Positions 7,036 through 15,353 of a DNA stretch of 27,883 nucleotides are shown here, piece after piece. The notes below the pieces were generated by a model. It made no database searches. It saw nothing but the letters and a program-made list of their open reading frames with translations, and had not been told where the DNA came from. A program made the position numbers and the translations under genes. The stretch is from Methylococcaceae bacterium (lineage in GTDB: Bacteria; Pseudomonadota; Gammaproteobacteria; Methylococcales; Methylomonadaceae), in contig JAUYMX010000541.1 in NCBI GenBank assembly GCA_030699345.1, positions 1-27,883 of the forward strand, given 5' to 3'. Each line of letters begins with the position of its first letter. Position 1 is the stretch's first letter.

Positions 7036-7396
7036 CATCCTCCATCCTTTTCAAGATTTCGTTCAAAAGTCAGAAAAAATACTTGGATTGCCCGGTTGTG
7101 CATATTCCACCCAAACCAGCTACCCATCCCGATTGAAAACAGCCACCTTTTCCGATTGATTGTCGGCCACCGATTCCAATCGCAAAACCGCCACCAACTC
7201 CGATACGATTACGCAAGTAGTGAATGACGGCTTTGGGAGGTGGCGAATTGTTGCAATCGACCCCAAGCCGCCCTTGATCAATTCCAATAACGAACGACCG
7301 TTATCTATACCTTCCCGAATATTCGAACTGCCTTAACTATTACTTAAATCTTGTTCATGTACACTGTTGACCAGATGAATAACTTTAAAGGTCAAT
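7036..7396. other. Intergenic region with a glycine-rich remnant frame on the minus strand
   Basis: About 360 bp upstream of the response regulator gene. On the minus strand a frame is open from 7300 down to a TGA at 7072-7070. It encodes a glycine-rich stretch (RIGVGGGFAIGIGG, then VAGLGGICTTG) but has no good start codon, so it is probably a gene remnant. The right part (7330-7390) should hold the promoter of the regulator-efflux operon. An AAAGG ribosome binding site lies just before 7397. Confidence 0.4.
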
Positions 7397-8062
7397 ATGC
7401 GTTTGTTACTAGCGGAAGACGATCCGATGATCGGCCAATCGATCCGGGATGGATTGCAGTTGGATGGCTTCGTGGTCGATTGGGTACAAGACGGGGAACA
7501 AGCCAAACAAGCCTTATTTCATGCGGCGAGCGAGTACGCTTTATTGCTGCTTGACTTAGGGCTTCCGCGCCTATCCGGCCAGGAGCTACTGGTCGAACTT
7601 CGTAAATCCGGCAACGCCATCCCGGTGTTAATCCTAACAGCACGCGATGGGCTAAGTGATCGAGTCGCCGGTCTCAATAGCGGCGCCGACGATTATCTAG
7701 TCAAACCTTTTGCCTTGGAAGAACTCGTTGCCCGTATTCATGCGCTAGTACGCAGAAGTGCTGGACGCGGCACGTCAGACATTGAATACGGCGCCTTGCG
7801 CATTAACCCGCTGAGTCACGAGGCCTGGTTACGCGACACTTTAATAGACTTATCCGCCCGCGAGTTTGCATTGCTATATGCTTTGATGGAACAGCCTGGC
7901 GCTGTACTGTCCCGTCCGCAATTGGAAGAGCGCCTCTATGGATGGGGCCAGGAAGTGGCGAGTAATGCGGTCGATGTCCACCTGCACAATCTGCGCCGCA
8001 AACTCGGTGCTGACATTATTTTTAATGTCCGTGGCGTCGGTTTTAAAGTGGTGAAGCCATGA
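7397..8062 (+). CDS. OmpR/PhoB-family response regulator
   Basis: A 221-aa two-component regulator. The receiver domain has the acidic pair D8/D9, phospho-acceptor Asp53 in LLLLDLGLP and Lys in DDYLVKPF. The C-terminal winged helix (about 130-221) contains LSAREFALLYALM and NAVDVHLHNLRRKLG, typical of the QseB/PmrA group. It is the first gene of a five-gene operon, with its stop overlapping the kinase start (ATGA). It probably activates this operon, including its own gene, in response to the paired kinase. The effector (metal or envelope stress) is not visible in the sequence. Confidence 0.92.
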   Translation: MRLLLAEDDPMIGQSIRDGLQLDGFVVDWVQDGEQAKQALFHAASEYALLLLDLGLPRLSGQELLVELRKSGNAIPVLILTARDGLSDRVAGLNSGADDYLVKPFALEELVARIHALVRRSAGRGTSDIEYGALRINPLSHEAWLRDTLIDLSAREFALLYALMEQPGAVLSRPQLEERLYGWGQEVASNAVDVHLHNLRRKLGADIIFNVRGVGFKVVKP

Positions 8063-9384
8063 ACACCTCTATTCGCAATCGGCTAACCTATTGGTTAATA
8101 CCCGTCCTGCTGGTTGCCGGTATCACGTTTGCCGTGCCGACTTGGCTGAACGTTCACGAAGAAATTGACGAACTATTCGACAAGGTGTTGCGTGAAGCAG
8201 CTTATTCCTTGTCCCATTCAAAGATCTTGCAAGATGTTAAACCCAACACAAACAGCTCTGGGTTAAACAGCGATGGCATTGATTTAGTCAGTCAGATCCG
8301 TGGTCCGGATGGTCGAATTCTGTTTCGATCCCATTCGTTTTCACCATTACCGCAAGGCGGAAAACTAGGATACGACACGCTTAACTGGCAGAACCAAGAC
8401 TGGCGAGTATTTAATTTAAAAACCGATAGTGGATTTGTCCAGGTCGCTCAAACGACGCAAGAACGCCGTGAAACCGCCAACGAAGTTGCCTTGCATTTAT
8501 TGACGCCGTTACTGATTTTACTGCCGGGACTGGCGTTATTGGTTGGCTGGGCGATTGGTCGCGGTTTGGCGCCATTGGCTCATGTGGCTGATGCTGTGGC
8601 GTGTCGCAATCCTCATTCATTAGATCCGATCCCGAATAACGACTTACCGGAAGAAGTTAGCATCTTAGTCAGCGCAATAAACACGCTGCTGAGTCAATTG
8701 GATCAGGCACTGGCGGCGCAGCGCCTGTTTACTGCTGATGCGGCGCACGAACTTCGTAGTCCGCTCACAGCACTGTCCTTGCAGGCACAACTGGCCGAGC
8801 GTGCCACTGAACCCGCTCAGCGTGATCTAGCTATGCAAACCTTACGACAAGGTATAGCCCGCGCCAGTCATCTGGTTCAGCAATTGCTGATCTTGGCTCG
8901 CCTCGATCCAGAGGCTGGCGATTATCCGCTCACGCCGCTATTTTTGGATGATTTGGCGCGGAACGTGGTAGCCGATTTTGCACCGTTAGCCGCCAATCGA
9001 TACATCGATCTCGGCCTGTCGCGCGCGGATCATGTGATGGTTACCGGTGTCGAAGAAGCACTAGGTATTCTGCTCGGCAATCTGCTCGATAACGCCATCC
9101 GCTATTCACCAGCAGATGCACGGATTGACGTCAGTGTCACCGGCGAAGCCACTGCGATTCGTCTGGAAGTCAACGACACCGGCCCAGGCATTGCCTTGGA
9201 TGAGCGGGCTCGCGTGTTCGACCGATTCTACCGCGTATTGAATAGCGCCGAATCCGGCAGTGGTCTTGGCTTATCCATTGTGCGGCGAATAGCCGAGCAG
9301 CATCAGGCTGTTATTAGGCTGGCCGATGGGGATGGCGGCATTGGCCTCAAGGTGATTCTGTCGTTCCCGGAGGCGAGCGCATGA
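8059..9384 (+). CDS. Sensor histidine kinase (QseC/PmrB-like)
   Basis: A 441-aa inner-membrane kinase. TM1 (about 13-30) and TM2 (about 147-170) enclose a small periplasmic sensor, and a HAMP-like linker follows. The phospho-acceptor is His230 in ADAAHELRSPLTAL. The ATP-binding domain shows the N box LGNLLDNAIRYSP, G1 box NDTGPGIA, F box VFDRFYR and G2 box GSGLGLSIVRRIAEQH. Overlaps with the regulator upstream and the outer membrane factor downstream (both ATGA) place sensing and efflux in one transcript. The periplasmic domain has no obvious His/Cys metal cluster, so the signal is unknown. Confidence 0.92.
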   Translation: MNTSIRNRLTYWLIPVLLVAGITFAVPTWLNVHEEIDELFDKVLREAAYSLSHSKILQDVKPNTNSSGLNSDGIDLVSQIRGPDGRILFRSHSFSPLPQGGKLGYDTLNWQNQDWRVFNLKTDSGFVQVAQTTQERRETANEVALHLLTPLLILLPGLALLVGWAIGRGLAPLAHVADAVACRNPHSLDPIPNNDLPEEVSILVSAINTLLSQLDQALAAQRLFTADAAHELRSPLTALSLQAQLAERATEPAQRDLAMQTLRQGIARASHLVQQLLILARLDPEAGDYPLTPLFLDDLARNVVADFAPLAANRYIDLGLSRADHVMVTGVEEALGILLGNLLDNAIRYSPADARIDVSVTGEATAIRLEVNDTGPGIALDERARVFDRFYRVLNSAESGSGLGLSIVRRIAEQHQAVIRLADGDGGIGLKVILSFPEASA

Positions 9385-10703
9385 CGCCTTTTGTTGCCAG
9401 TCGCTTTCCAATAGCGCTTCTCGCTTTGTCGTTGACGGCCTGTACCCCGCAAGGCATGGGTTTGAGTGACGTTGCCGACGATCTGGAGCGACGTACCGGT
9501 CAGCATTTTGCCGAAACCGATGCCGACGAAACCGCATGGCCGGCCAATATCGCTTTAAATGACGGCTTATCCGATGACGAGTTGGTCAGTTTGGCGCTAT
9601 GGAACAATGCGGCCTTTCGCGCGACCTTGGCGGATTTAGGCCTGTCTCGCGCCGATCTAGTGCAAGCTGGGATGCTGCCCAACCCCACTTTTTCGATGTT
9701 GGTACCTTGGGGAGCAAAACCTTTGGAACTGACGATACGCTATCCGTTGGAAATTTTCTGGCTGCGCCCGCAACGGGTCGAGTTGGCTAAATTGGATGTT
9801 GAACAAACCGCGCAACGCCTGGTGCAGACTGGATTGGACTTGATTCGCGACGTCAGATTGGCGCATGCCGAGCTAACTCTAGCCAAAGAACGCCTGCAAC
9901 TGGCTCAAGCCGCTGTAAGCCTGAGTCACAATATCGCCGAACTCACACAAGCTAGGTTGCGCGCTGGCGAAGCCAGCGAGCTGGAAGTCACCAATGCTCA
10001 AGTCGATGCCCTGCAAGCCCAGGAACAACACAGCCGCCTGCAACACGATTGCGAGATAGCGAATGAGCGTTTACGGCATCTGGTCGGCCTGAGTCTGGAA
10101 CAGTGGCCCAATGCCATCAGTACGGAAGCCTTAGCCAATGGCGAAAAATTTGAGTCGGAAAAACTGGTCGCGGAGGCGTTACTGGCTCGCCCCGATCTAC
10201 GTGCCGCAGAAATTAATGTAGAAGCCGCTGGCGAACGTATCGGCTTGGCGCGCGCCGAGGTATTTAATTTCACCGCCAGTCTCAACGCCAAGCAAGTCAA
10301 CGGGCCTTTATTGGCAGGACCAGGCTTAGACGTGACATTGCCTATCGTTAATCAAAATCAAGGTGGCGTCGCGCAAGCCCAGGCACGCTTTGATAAGGCC
10401 GCCAGGCAATATGTCGCCACCCGACAACGGATTGCCTTGGATGTCCGCGAAGCCCATGCCCGATTGCAACAGGCCAGTGAAAGTCTGAAACAGTGGCAAC
10501 AGACTATCCTGCCGCCGCTGCGAGCCGCCATACAGGATGCTGAAAACGCCTACGCGGCAGGCAATGTCACCTACCTCTTCGTACTCGAAACCCAACGCCG
10601 TTGGCTGGACGCGCAATTGAAAACCGCGCAAGCCGCCGCCGATTTACGCCGCGCCCGCGCAGAACTGGAACGCAGCGTCGGCCAGCGTCCGAAGCCTGCT
10701 TAA
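9381..10703 (+). CDS. TolC-family outer membrane efflux lipoprotein
   Basis: A 440-aa outer membrane factor (OEP/TolC family, CusC/CzcC-like). A lipoprotein signal ends in LTAC (Cys21). Two internally repeated halves, each with long heptad-rich helices (for example about 165-215 and 370-430), are typical of the trimeric channel-tunnel proteins. The ATG overlaps the kinase stop. It would form the exit duct for the adaptor and pump encoded downstream. Confidence 0.88.
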   Translation: MTPFVASRFPIALLALSLTACTPQGMGLSDVADDLERRTGQHFAETDADETAWPANIALNDGLSDDELVSLALWNNAAFRATLADLGLSRADLVQAGMLPNPTFSMLVPWGAKPLELTIRYPLEIFWLRPQRVELAKLDVEQTAQRLVQTGLDLIRDVRLAHAELTLAKERLQLAQAAVSLSHNIAELTQARLRAGEASELEVTNAQVDALQAQEQHSRLQHDCEIANERLRHLVGLSLEQWPNAISTEALANGEKFESEKLVAEALLARPDLRAAEINVEAAGERIGLARAEVFNFTASLNAKQVNGPLLAGPGLDVTLPIVNQNQGGVAQAQARFDKAARQYVATRQRIALDVREAHARLQQASESLKQWQQTILPPLRAAIQDAENAYAAGNVTYLFVLETQRRWLDAQLKTAQAAADLRRARAELERSVGQRPKPA

Positions 10704-10737
10704 CTGCTTATTTACTGGACTCCAAGGTCGGATATTT

Positions 10738-11784
10738 ATGAACCCCGCGTATCCAAACCACAAGTCATCGACTTGTCGGCTCCTGCTATCAGTTTTATTA
10801 CTTTTAGCTGGCAACCTACCGGCCGCCGAACCAACATCGCCGCCGCCTGCCAAAATCGAACATCCCGTGAAGGAAAGTGATCTGACCAAAGTTGTATTGA
10901 CAGCGGAAGCCGTCAACCGGCTCGGCATCGTTACCACGACGGTTGAAAAACGACCGCTAACCCGCACGCGCTTGTTCGGCGGCGAGATAACACTGCCGGC
11001 GCTGAATGCTTCAGCAAACAGTAACAGCCAATCGGTTTATACCATCCTGCCATCGCTGGCACCGGCAGAGCTCGTGCGTTTGGCGCAATCGCAAATCGAC
11101 GCCGATGGTCAGGTGGATCAAGCCAAGGTGCAGATGCAAGCCGCCCAACAAGTCTTGAATCGGACCGAACAAATGCGTCGCGACAAGGTGGGCACCGAAC
11201 GCTCTGTTGACGATGCCAAGGCGCAGGTCGGCATGGCCGAGGCCGCTTTGAAAACCGCACATGCTCGCCGCGATTTGCTCGGTCCCGCGCTGTTGGACGT
11301 CAACAACCGCAGCACGTTTTGGGTGCGGGTGCCGGTCTATGTCGATGATTTATCGGGATTGAACACCACCGCCCAAGCCCGTGTTGGCGGGCTGAAAGAT
11401 TCGCCTGAAAATGTCTCTCGTCCTGCCTTGCCGGTAGCAGCGCCGCCTTCCGCCAATCCGACTGCTGCCACGGTCGATCTGTTCTACGCAGTGAAAAATT
11501 CGGATGCCGCATTCCGCCCCGGTCAGCGGGTCGGTGTTTCAATCCCGTTGCGAAGCGAAGACGAAAATCTCGTCATACCCTGGTCGGCGATTGTGCATGA
11601 CGTGAGTGGCGGCAGCTGGATATATCAAGCGCTGGAAGCCAATGTCTATAAGCGCCGTCGGGTACAGGTATTGCGGGTGGTTGACGATCAAGCCGCCGTG
11701 ACGGGCGACATCGTGGCGGGTATCGAAGTGGTCACCACAGGGGTCGCCGAATTGTTCGGCACCGAGTTTGGAGTCGGCAAATGA
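10738..11784 (+). CDS. RND efflux periplasmic adaptor (membrane fusion protein)
   Basis: A 348-aa secreted adaptor of the HlyD/CusB type. It has a signal peptide (hydrophobic 15-27, cleavage near LPAAEPTS). An alpha-hairpin at about 115-185 (QIDADGQVDQAKVQMQAAQQ onward) is flanked by short beta/lipoyl-like segments. Then come a beta-barrel domain with FRPGQRVGVSIPL and a membrane-proximal domain to the end. It is on the short side for the family, and the first lipoyl half before the hairpin is abbreviated. It overlaps the pump gene by four bases and bridges the pump and outer membrane factor. The substrate class cannot be read from it. Confidence 0.85.
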   Translation: MNPAYPNHKSSTCRLLLSVLLLLAGNLPAAEPTSPPPAKIEHPVKESDLTKVVLTAEAVNRLGIVTTTVEKRPLTRTRLFGGEITLPALNASANSNSQSVYTILPSLAPAELVRLAQSQIDADGQVDQAKVQMQAAQQVLNRTEQMRRDKVGTERSVDDAKAQVGMAEAALKTAHARRDLLGPALLDVNNRSTFWVRVPVYVDDLSGLNTTAQARVGGLKDSPENVSRPALPVAAPPSANPTAATVDLFYAVKNSDAAFRPGQRVGVSIPLRSEDENLVIPWSAIVHDVSGGSWIYQALEANVYKRRRVQVLRVVDDQAAVTGDIVAGIEVVTTGVAELFGTEFGVGK

Positions 11785-14700
11785 TGCGCTGGCTGATTAC
11801 CGTCGCGCTACGTCAACGCCTATTAGTGCTGGCCTTGGCTGTGGTACTGGTGATATTGGGTGTGCAAGCCGCCCGGCAAATGCCGCTGGATGTGTTCCCG
11901 GAATTCGCACCGCCGCTGGTTGAAATCCAGACTGAGGCACCCGGATTGTCCACAGAGGAAGTGGAGAGCCTGATCACCGTGCCCTTGGAAAACGCGGTCA
12001 ACGGCACGGCCTGGCTAAAAACCCTACGTTCCAAGTCGGTGCTGGGTCTGTCGTCAGTGGTCTGTATTTTCCAGGAAGGCACGGATTTGATGCGGGCCAG
12101 GCAGTTGGTGCAGGAGCGCATCGCCACCATCACACCACGCCTGCCGGCTGTGGCGCGCGCACCGGTGATGTTATCGCCGTTATCGTCCACCAGTCGGGCG
12201 CTGAAGATTGGCGTTTCATCGAAAAAACTGTCGCAGATGGAATTGTCCGAATTGGCTTTGTGGACCATTCGCCCACGCTTGATGGCGGTGCCGGGTGTGG
12301 CCAACGTAGCCATTTGGGGGCAACGTGATCGGCAGTTACAGGTGCTAGTCGATCCTGATCGCCTGGCCGCCAACGGCGTGACGCTGGATGCGGTGGTGCG
12401 TGCGGCGGGCGATGCGGCCACCGTATCGGCTGGCGGCTTTGTTGATCTACCCAATCAACGCCTGCCGGTGACACATGTGTCTTCGCTGCAAACACCGGAC
12501 GATATGGCGCGCACCGTGGTGCAGTTCACTGGCGGTGTGCCATTGCGCTTGGGCGATGTGGCTGAAATCGTTGAAAGTCACCCGCCGCCGATTGGCGATG
12601 CAGTGATCAACGATGGGCCGGGCTTACTGCTGATTGTCGAAAAACAACCCTGGGGCAATACCTTGGATGTGACTCGCAAGGTCGAAGCGACATTGGCGGC
12701 TTTGCAACCCGGTCTGCACGAGGTCGACATCGATCCGACTATCTTTCGTCCGGCAACCTTCATCGAACGTTCGTTAAATAATTTAAGTGATGCACTGATA
12801 TTGGGTTGCATGCTAGTCGCGGTAATTCTGATCGCCTTTTTGTTCGAGTGGCGAACTGCCGTGATCAGCCTGTCGGCGATTCCGCTGTCGCTGCTGACGG
12901 CTGCGGTGGTGCTTTATTTGCGCGGCGGCACGCTTAACACCATGGTACTGGCCGGCCTGGTGATTGCGGTTGGTGAAGTGGTGGATGATGCGATTATCGA
13001 CGTCGAAAACATCATGCGCAGGTTGCGGTTGAACCGAGAGGCAGTTCATCCGCTGTCAACTTTCCGGGTGGTCTTGAAGGCCTCGCTGGAAGTGCGTAGC
13101 GCGGTGGTGTTTGCCAGTTTGATCGTAGCGCTGGTGTTCGTGCCGGTGTTTTTCCTGGACGGCTTGGCCGGCACCTTTTTTAGGCCGCTGGCATTTTCCT
13201 ATTTGTTGGCGATTTTGGCTTCGCTGCTGGTAGCGCTGACCGTGACCCCGGCTTTGTGCCTGATGCTATTACCGAATGCCAAGCCGCGCCAAAGCGAAGC
13301 GCCGCTGACGCAGGTTTTAAAGCGGCATTATCGGCAGCTCTTGCCGGCTATCGTCAGCCGTCCGCAATGGGCAACAGGTTTCCTGATGGTGGCTTTTATA
13401 TCGACGGCCATCGCTTTACCGCGACTCGGTGAGTCGTTTCTGCCCAACTTCAAGGAAACCGATTTTTTGATGCACTGGGTCGAAAAGCCCGGTACCTCGC
13501 TGGAAGCCATGCGCCGCATTACCGTGCAAGTCAGCAAGGAACTGCGAGCAATTCCCGGTGTGCGCAATTTCGGTTCGCACATTGGCCGGGCCGAAGTCGC
13601 CGACGAAGTGGTAGGCCCGAACTTTACCGAGTTATGGATTAGTTTGGATACGGCGGTCGATTACGACAGTACCGTGGCGAAAATCCAGGCAGTCGTCGAA
13701 GGTTATCCGGGTCTGTACCGCGATGTACTGACCTATCTGCGCGAACGCATCAAGGAAGTGCTGACCGGCGCCAGTGCGACCGTGGTGGTGCGCTTGTACG
13801 GACCTGACTTGGATGTGCTACGAGATAAGGCGGCCGAAGTCAGTAAAACCATCACTGATGTGCCCGGCATCGCCAACCTAAAGGTGGAACCGCAAATATT
13901 GGTACCGCAGATACAGATACGGCTTAAGCCTGACGTGGCTGCCAACTTTGGTTTGACGGCCGGTCAAGTGCGCCGGGCCGCGGCCACGCTAATTAAAGGC
14001 AGTAAGGTCGGCGAAATTTACCGTGACCAAAAAGTCATCGACGTGACGGTTTGGGGTGCTGAGCGGGTCCGTCATGATCTCGCTGCACTCAGGCAACTAA
14101 CTATCGATACGCCATCCGGGGCACGCGTGCCGTTGGGCGATGTGGCGGACATCTACATTGCACCTACGTCGAACGAAATCAAACGGGAAAACGCCTCGCG
14201 CCGAATCGACGTTACGTGCAATGTCAGTGGCAACGATTTAGGCGGCGTGGCGCGGGAAATTGAAAGGCGCGTGAAAAACCTGACGTTTGCGCAAGGCTAT
14301 CACCCGGAATTTCTGGGCGAATACGCAGCACGACAAGCGTCCAGCGAACGGCTGGCGTGGTTGAGTTTGGCTTCATTGCTGGGCATCCTGGTGTTACTGC
14401 ATGTTGATTTTCGCTCGCTGCGCTTGGTGCTTTTAGTGGCGTTAACCTTGCCGTTTGCGTTGATCGGCGGTGTTGTTGGAGCGTTTTTAAGTGGCGGGGT
14501 ACTATCGCTCGGCTCGCTGGTCGGTTTCATCACCGTACTGGGTATCGCCGCGCGGAATGGCATCATGCTGTTAAGCCATTACCGACATCTGGAACAGAAA
14601 GAAGGCCAGGTATTTGGGGCAGGATTGGCGATGCGTGGTGCCGAAGAACGCTTGGCACCGATTCTAATGACCGCTGCCTGTGCCGGTCTGGCCCTGTTAC

Positions 14701-14867
14701 CACTGATCCTCAAAGGCAACGTGCCCGGCCACGAAATCGAATACCCCATGGCCGTAGTGATACTCGGTGGCTTGATTACCTCGACGTTATTGAATCTGTT
14801 TTTGATGCCTTCTCTGTATTGCCGGTATGGCAATGCAACGGCACAAAAGTTAAAGGAAGTGTCGTGA
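11781..14867 (+). CDS. RND-family efflux pump, inner-membrane permease
   Basis: A 1028-aa proton-driven RND transporter with the normal length and duplicated topology: TM1 at the N-terminus, TM2-6 about 335-505, TM7 about 540 and TM8-12 about 865-1015. MPLDVFPEFAPP and PGLSTEEVESLITVPLE in the first porter domain are typical of the CzcA/CusA (heavy-metal) branch. The TM4 motif reads GEVVDDAIIDVEN (398-410), with Asp402, Asp403 and Glu409. Classical CzcA has an extra Asp six residues earlier (DFG.IVDGAV..VEN), but here that position is Ala396. It is therefore a divergent metal-type pump and the ion cannot be named. It is the last gene of the regulator-kinase-OMF-adaptor operon. Confidence 0.9.
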   Translation: MMRWLITVALRQRLLVLALAVVLVILGVQAARQMPLDVFPEFAPPLVEIQTEAPGLSTEEVESLITVPLENAVNGTAWLKTLRSKSVLGLSSVVCIFQEGTDLMRARQLVQERIATITPRLPAVARAPVMLSPLSSTSRALKIGVSSKKLSQMELSELALWTIRPRLMAVPGVANVAIWGQRDRQLQVLVDPDRLAANGVTLDAVVRAAGDAATVSAGGFVDLPNQRLPVTHVSSLQTPDDMARTVVQFTGGVPLRLGDVAEIVESHPPPIGDAVINDGPGLLLIVEKQPWGNTLDVTRKVEATLAALQPGLHEVDIDPTIFRPATFIERSLNNLSDALILGCMLVAVILIAFLFEWRTAVISLSAIPLSLLTAAVVLYLRGGTLNTMVLAGLVIAVGEVVDDAIIDVENIMRRLRLNREAVHPLSTFRVVLKASLEVRSAVVFASLIVALVFVPVFFLDGLAGTFFRPLAFSYLLAILASLLVALTVTPALCLMLLPNAKPRQSEAPLTQVLKRHYRQLLPAIVSRPQWATGFLMVAFISTAIALPRLGESFLPNFKETDFLMHWVEKPGTSLEAMRRITVQVSKELRAIPGVRNFGSHIGRAEVADEVVGPNFTELWISLDTAVDYDSTVAKIQAVVEGYPGLYRDVLTYLRERIKEVLTGASATVVVRLYGPDLDVLRDKAAEVSKTITDVPGIANLKVEPQILVPQIQIRLKPDVAANFGLTAGQVRRAAATLIKGSKVGEIYRDQKVIDVTVWGAERVRHDLAALRQLTIDTPSGARVPLGDVADIYIAPTSNEIKRENASRRIDVTCNVSGNDLGGVAREIERRVKNLTFAQGYHPEFLGEYAARQASSERLAWLSLASLLGILVLLHVDFRSLRLVLLVALTLPFALIGGVVGAFLSGGVLSLGSLVGFITVLGIAARNGIMLLSHYRHLEQKEGQVFGAGLAMRGAEERLAPILMTAACAGLALLPLILKGNVPGHEIEYPMAVVILGGLITSTLLNLFLMPSLYCRYGNATAQKLKEVS

Positions 14868-15353
14868 TATTGAGTGTCAGTAAACGGGTGACATGCGGAC
14901 GTTACCAGAAGAGAATTTAAAGATTCGTGATTGTCTCTTTTTGGCCGAAACAGTGAATTGGCTGATCGCAAGAAGCCAATCTCAATAGCTGACATTCAAA
15001 TTTTCATGGTTTTAACAAAGCCAAAGTCGCAGCCCCAAGTGTTGTCGCAGATGGATAATCATGCGCTGAAGGGCAGGTATCTGACAACCATTAACAATTC
15101 TCCGGAGTTCAAAATCTGGCTGGATTTGTATCGGATCCGGTGGCGGATTTGCGATCAGAATGCCTGGCGGTTTTGAAGTCGGAATCAGTTGTGGTTTTGA
15201 TCGGAATATGCACGGTTGATCAATCTCTCACCCATTTTTCACCAGTGGCAGCAAAAGAGTCGCTTTTAGCCCCTCTTTCACACCGACAGAAATTTTTCCT
15301 ACCGATTAGGATGGCCAATACCAATAACTCGGCGCCGAATAATCGCGAAAACC
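14868..15353. other. Gene-free spacer between the efflux and acetylation modules
   Basis: About 490 bp with only short, unconvincing frames (for example 14931-15176). The one structured part is the tandem repeat at 15117-15212. This looks like a junction where earlier insertion events have decayed. No clear terminator follows the pump gene. Confidence 0.45.
15117..15212. repeat. Degenerate ~24-bp tandem repeats, IS21-family-end-like
   Basis: Four imperfect units start near 15117, 15141, 15165 and 15189. Each has a form of TGGCGGATTTG followed by ATCGGAAT: TGGCTGGATTTGTATCGGAT, TGGCGGATTTGCGATCAGAA, TGGCGGTTTTGAAGTCGGAA and TTGTGGTTTTGATCGGAATA. Tandem terminal repeats of this style occur at the ends of IS21-family insertion sequences. 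No IstA or IstB frame is present nearby, so this would be a leftover end. Confidence 0.5.

Noticed and set aside
9829..9842. 12-bp match (CTGGATTGGACT) to the dusA 5' region, considered as an attachment-site copy
   Set aside because: It lies in the middle of the outer membrane factor gene, the match stops abruptly, and nothing around it looks like an element end; chance is more likely.
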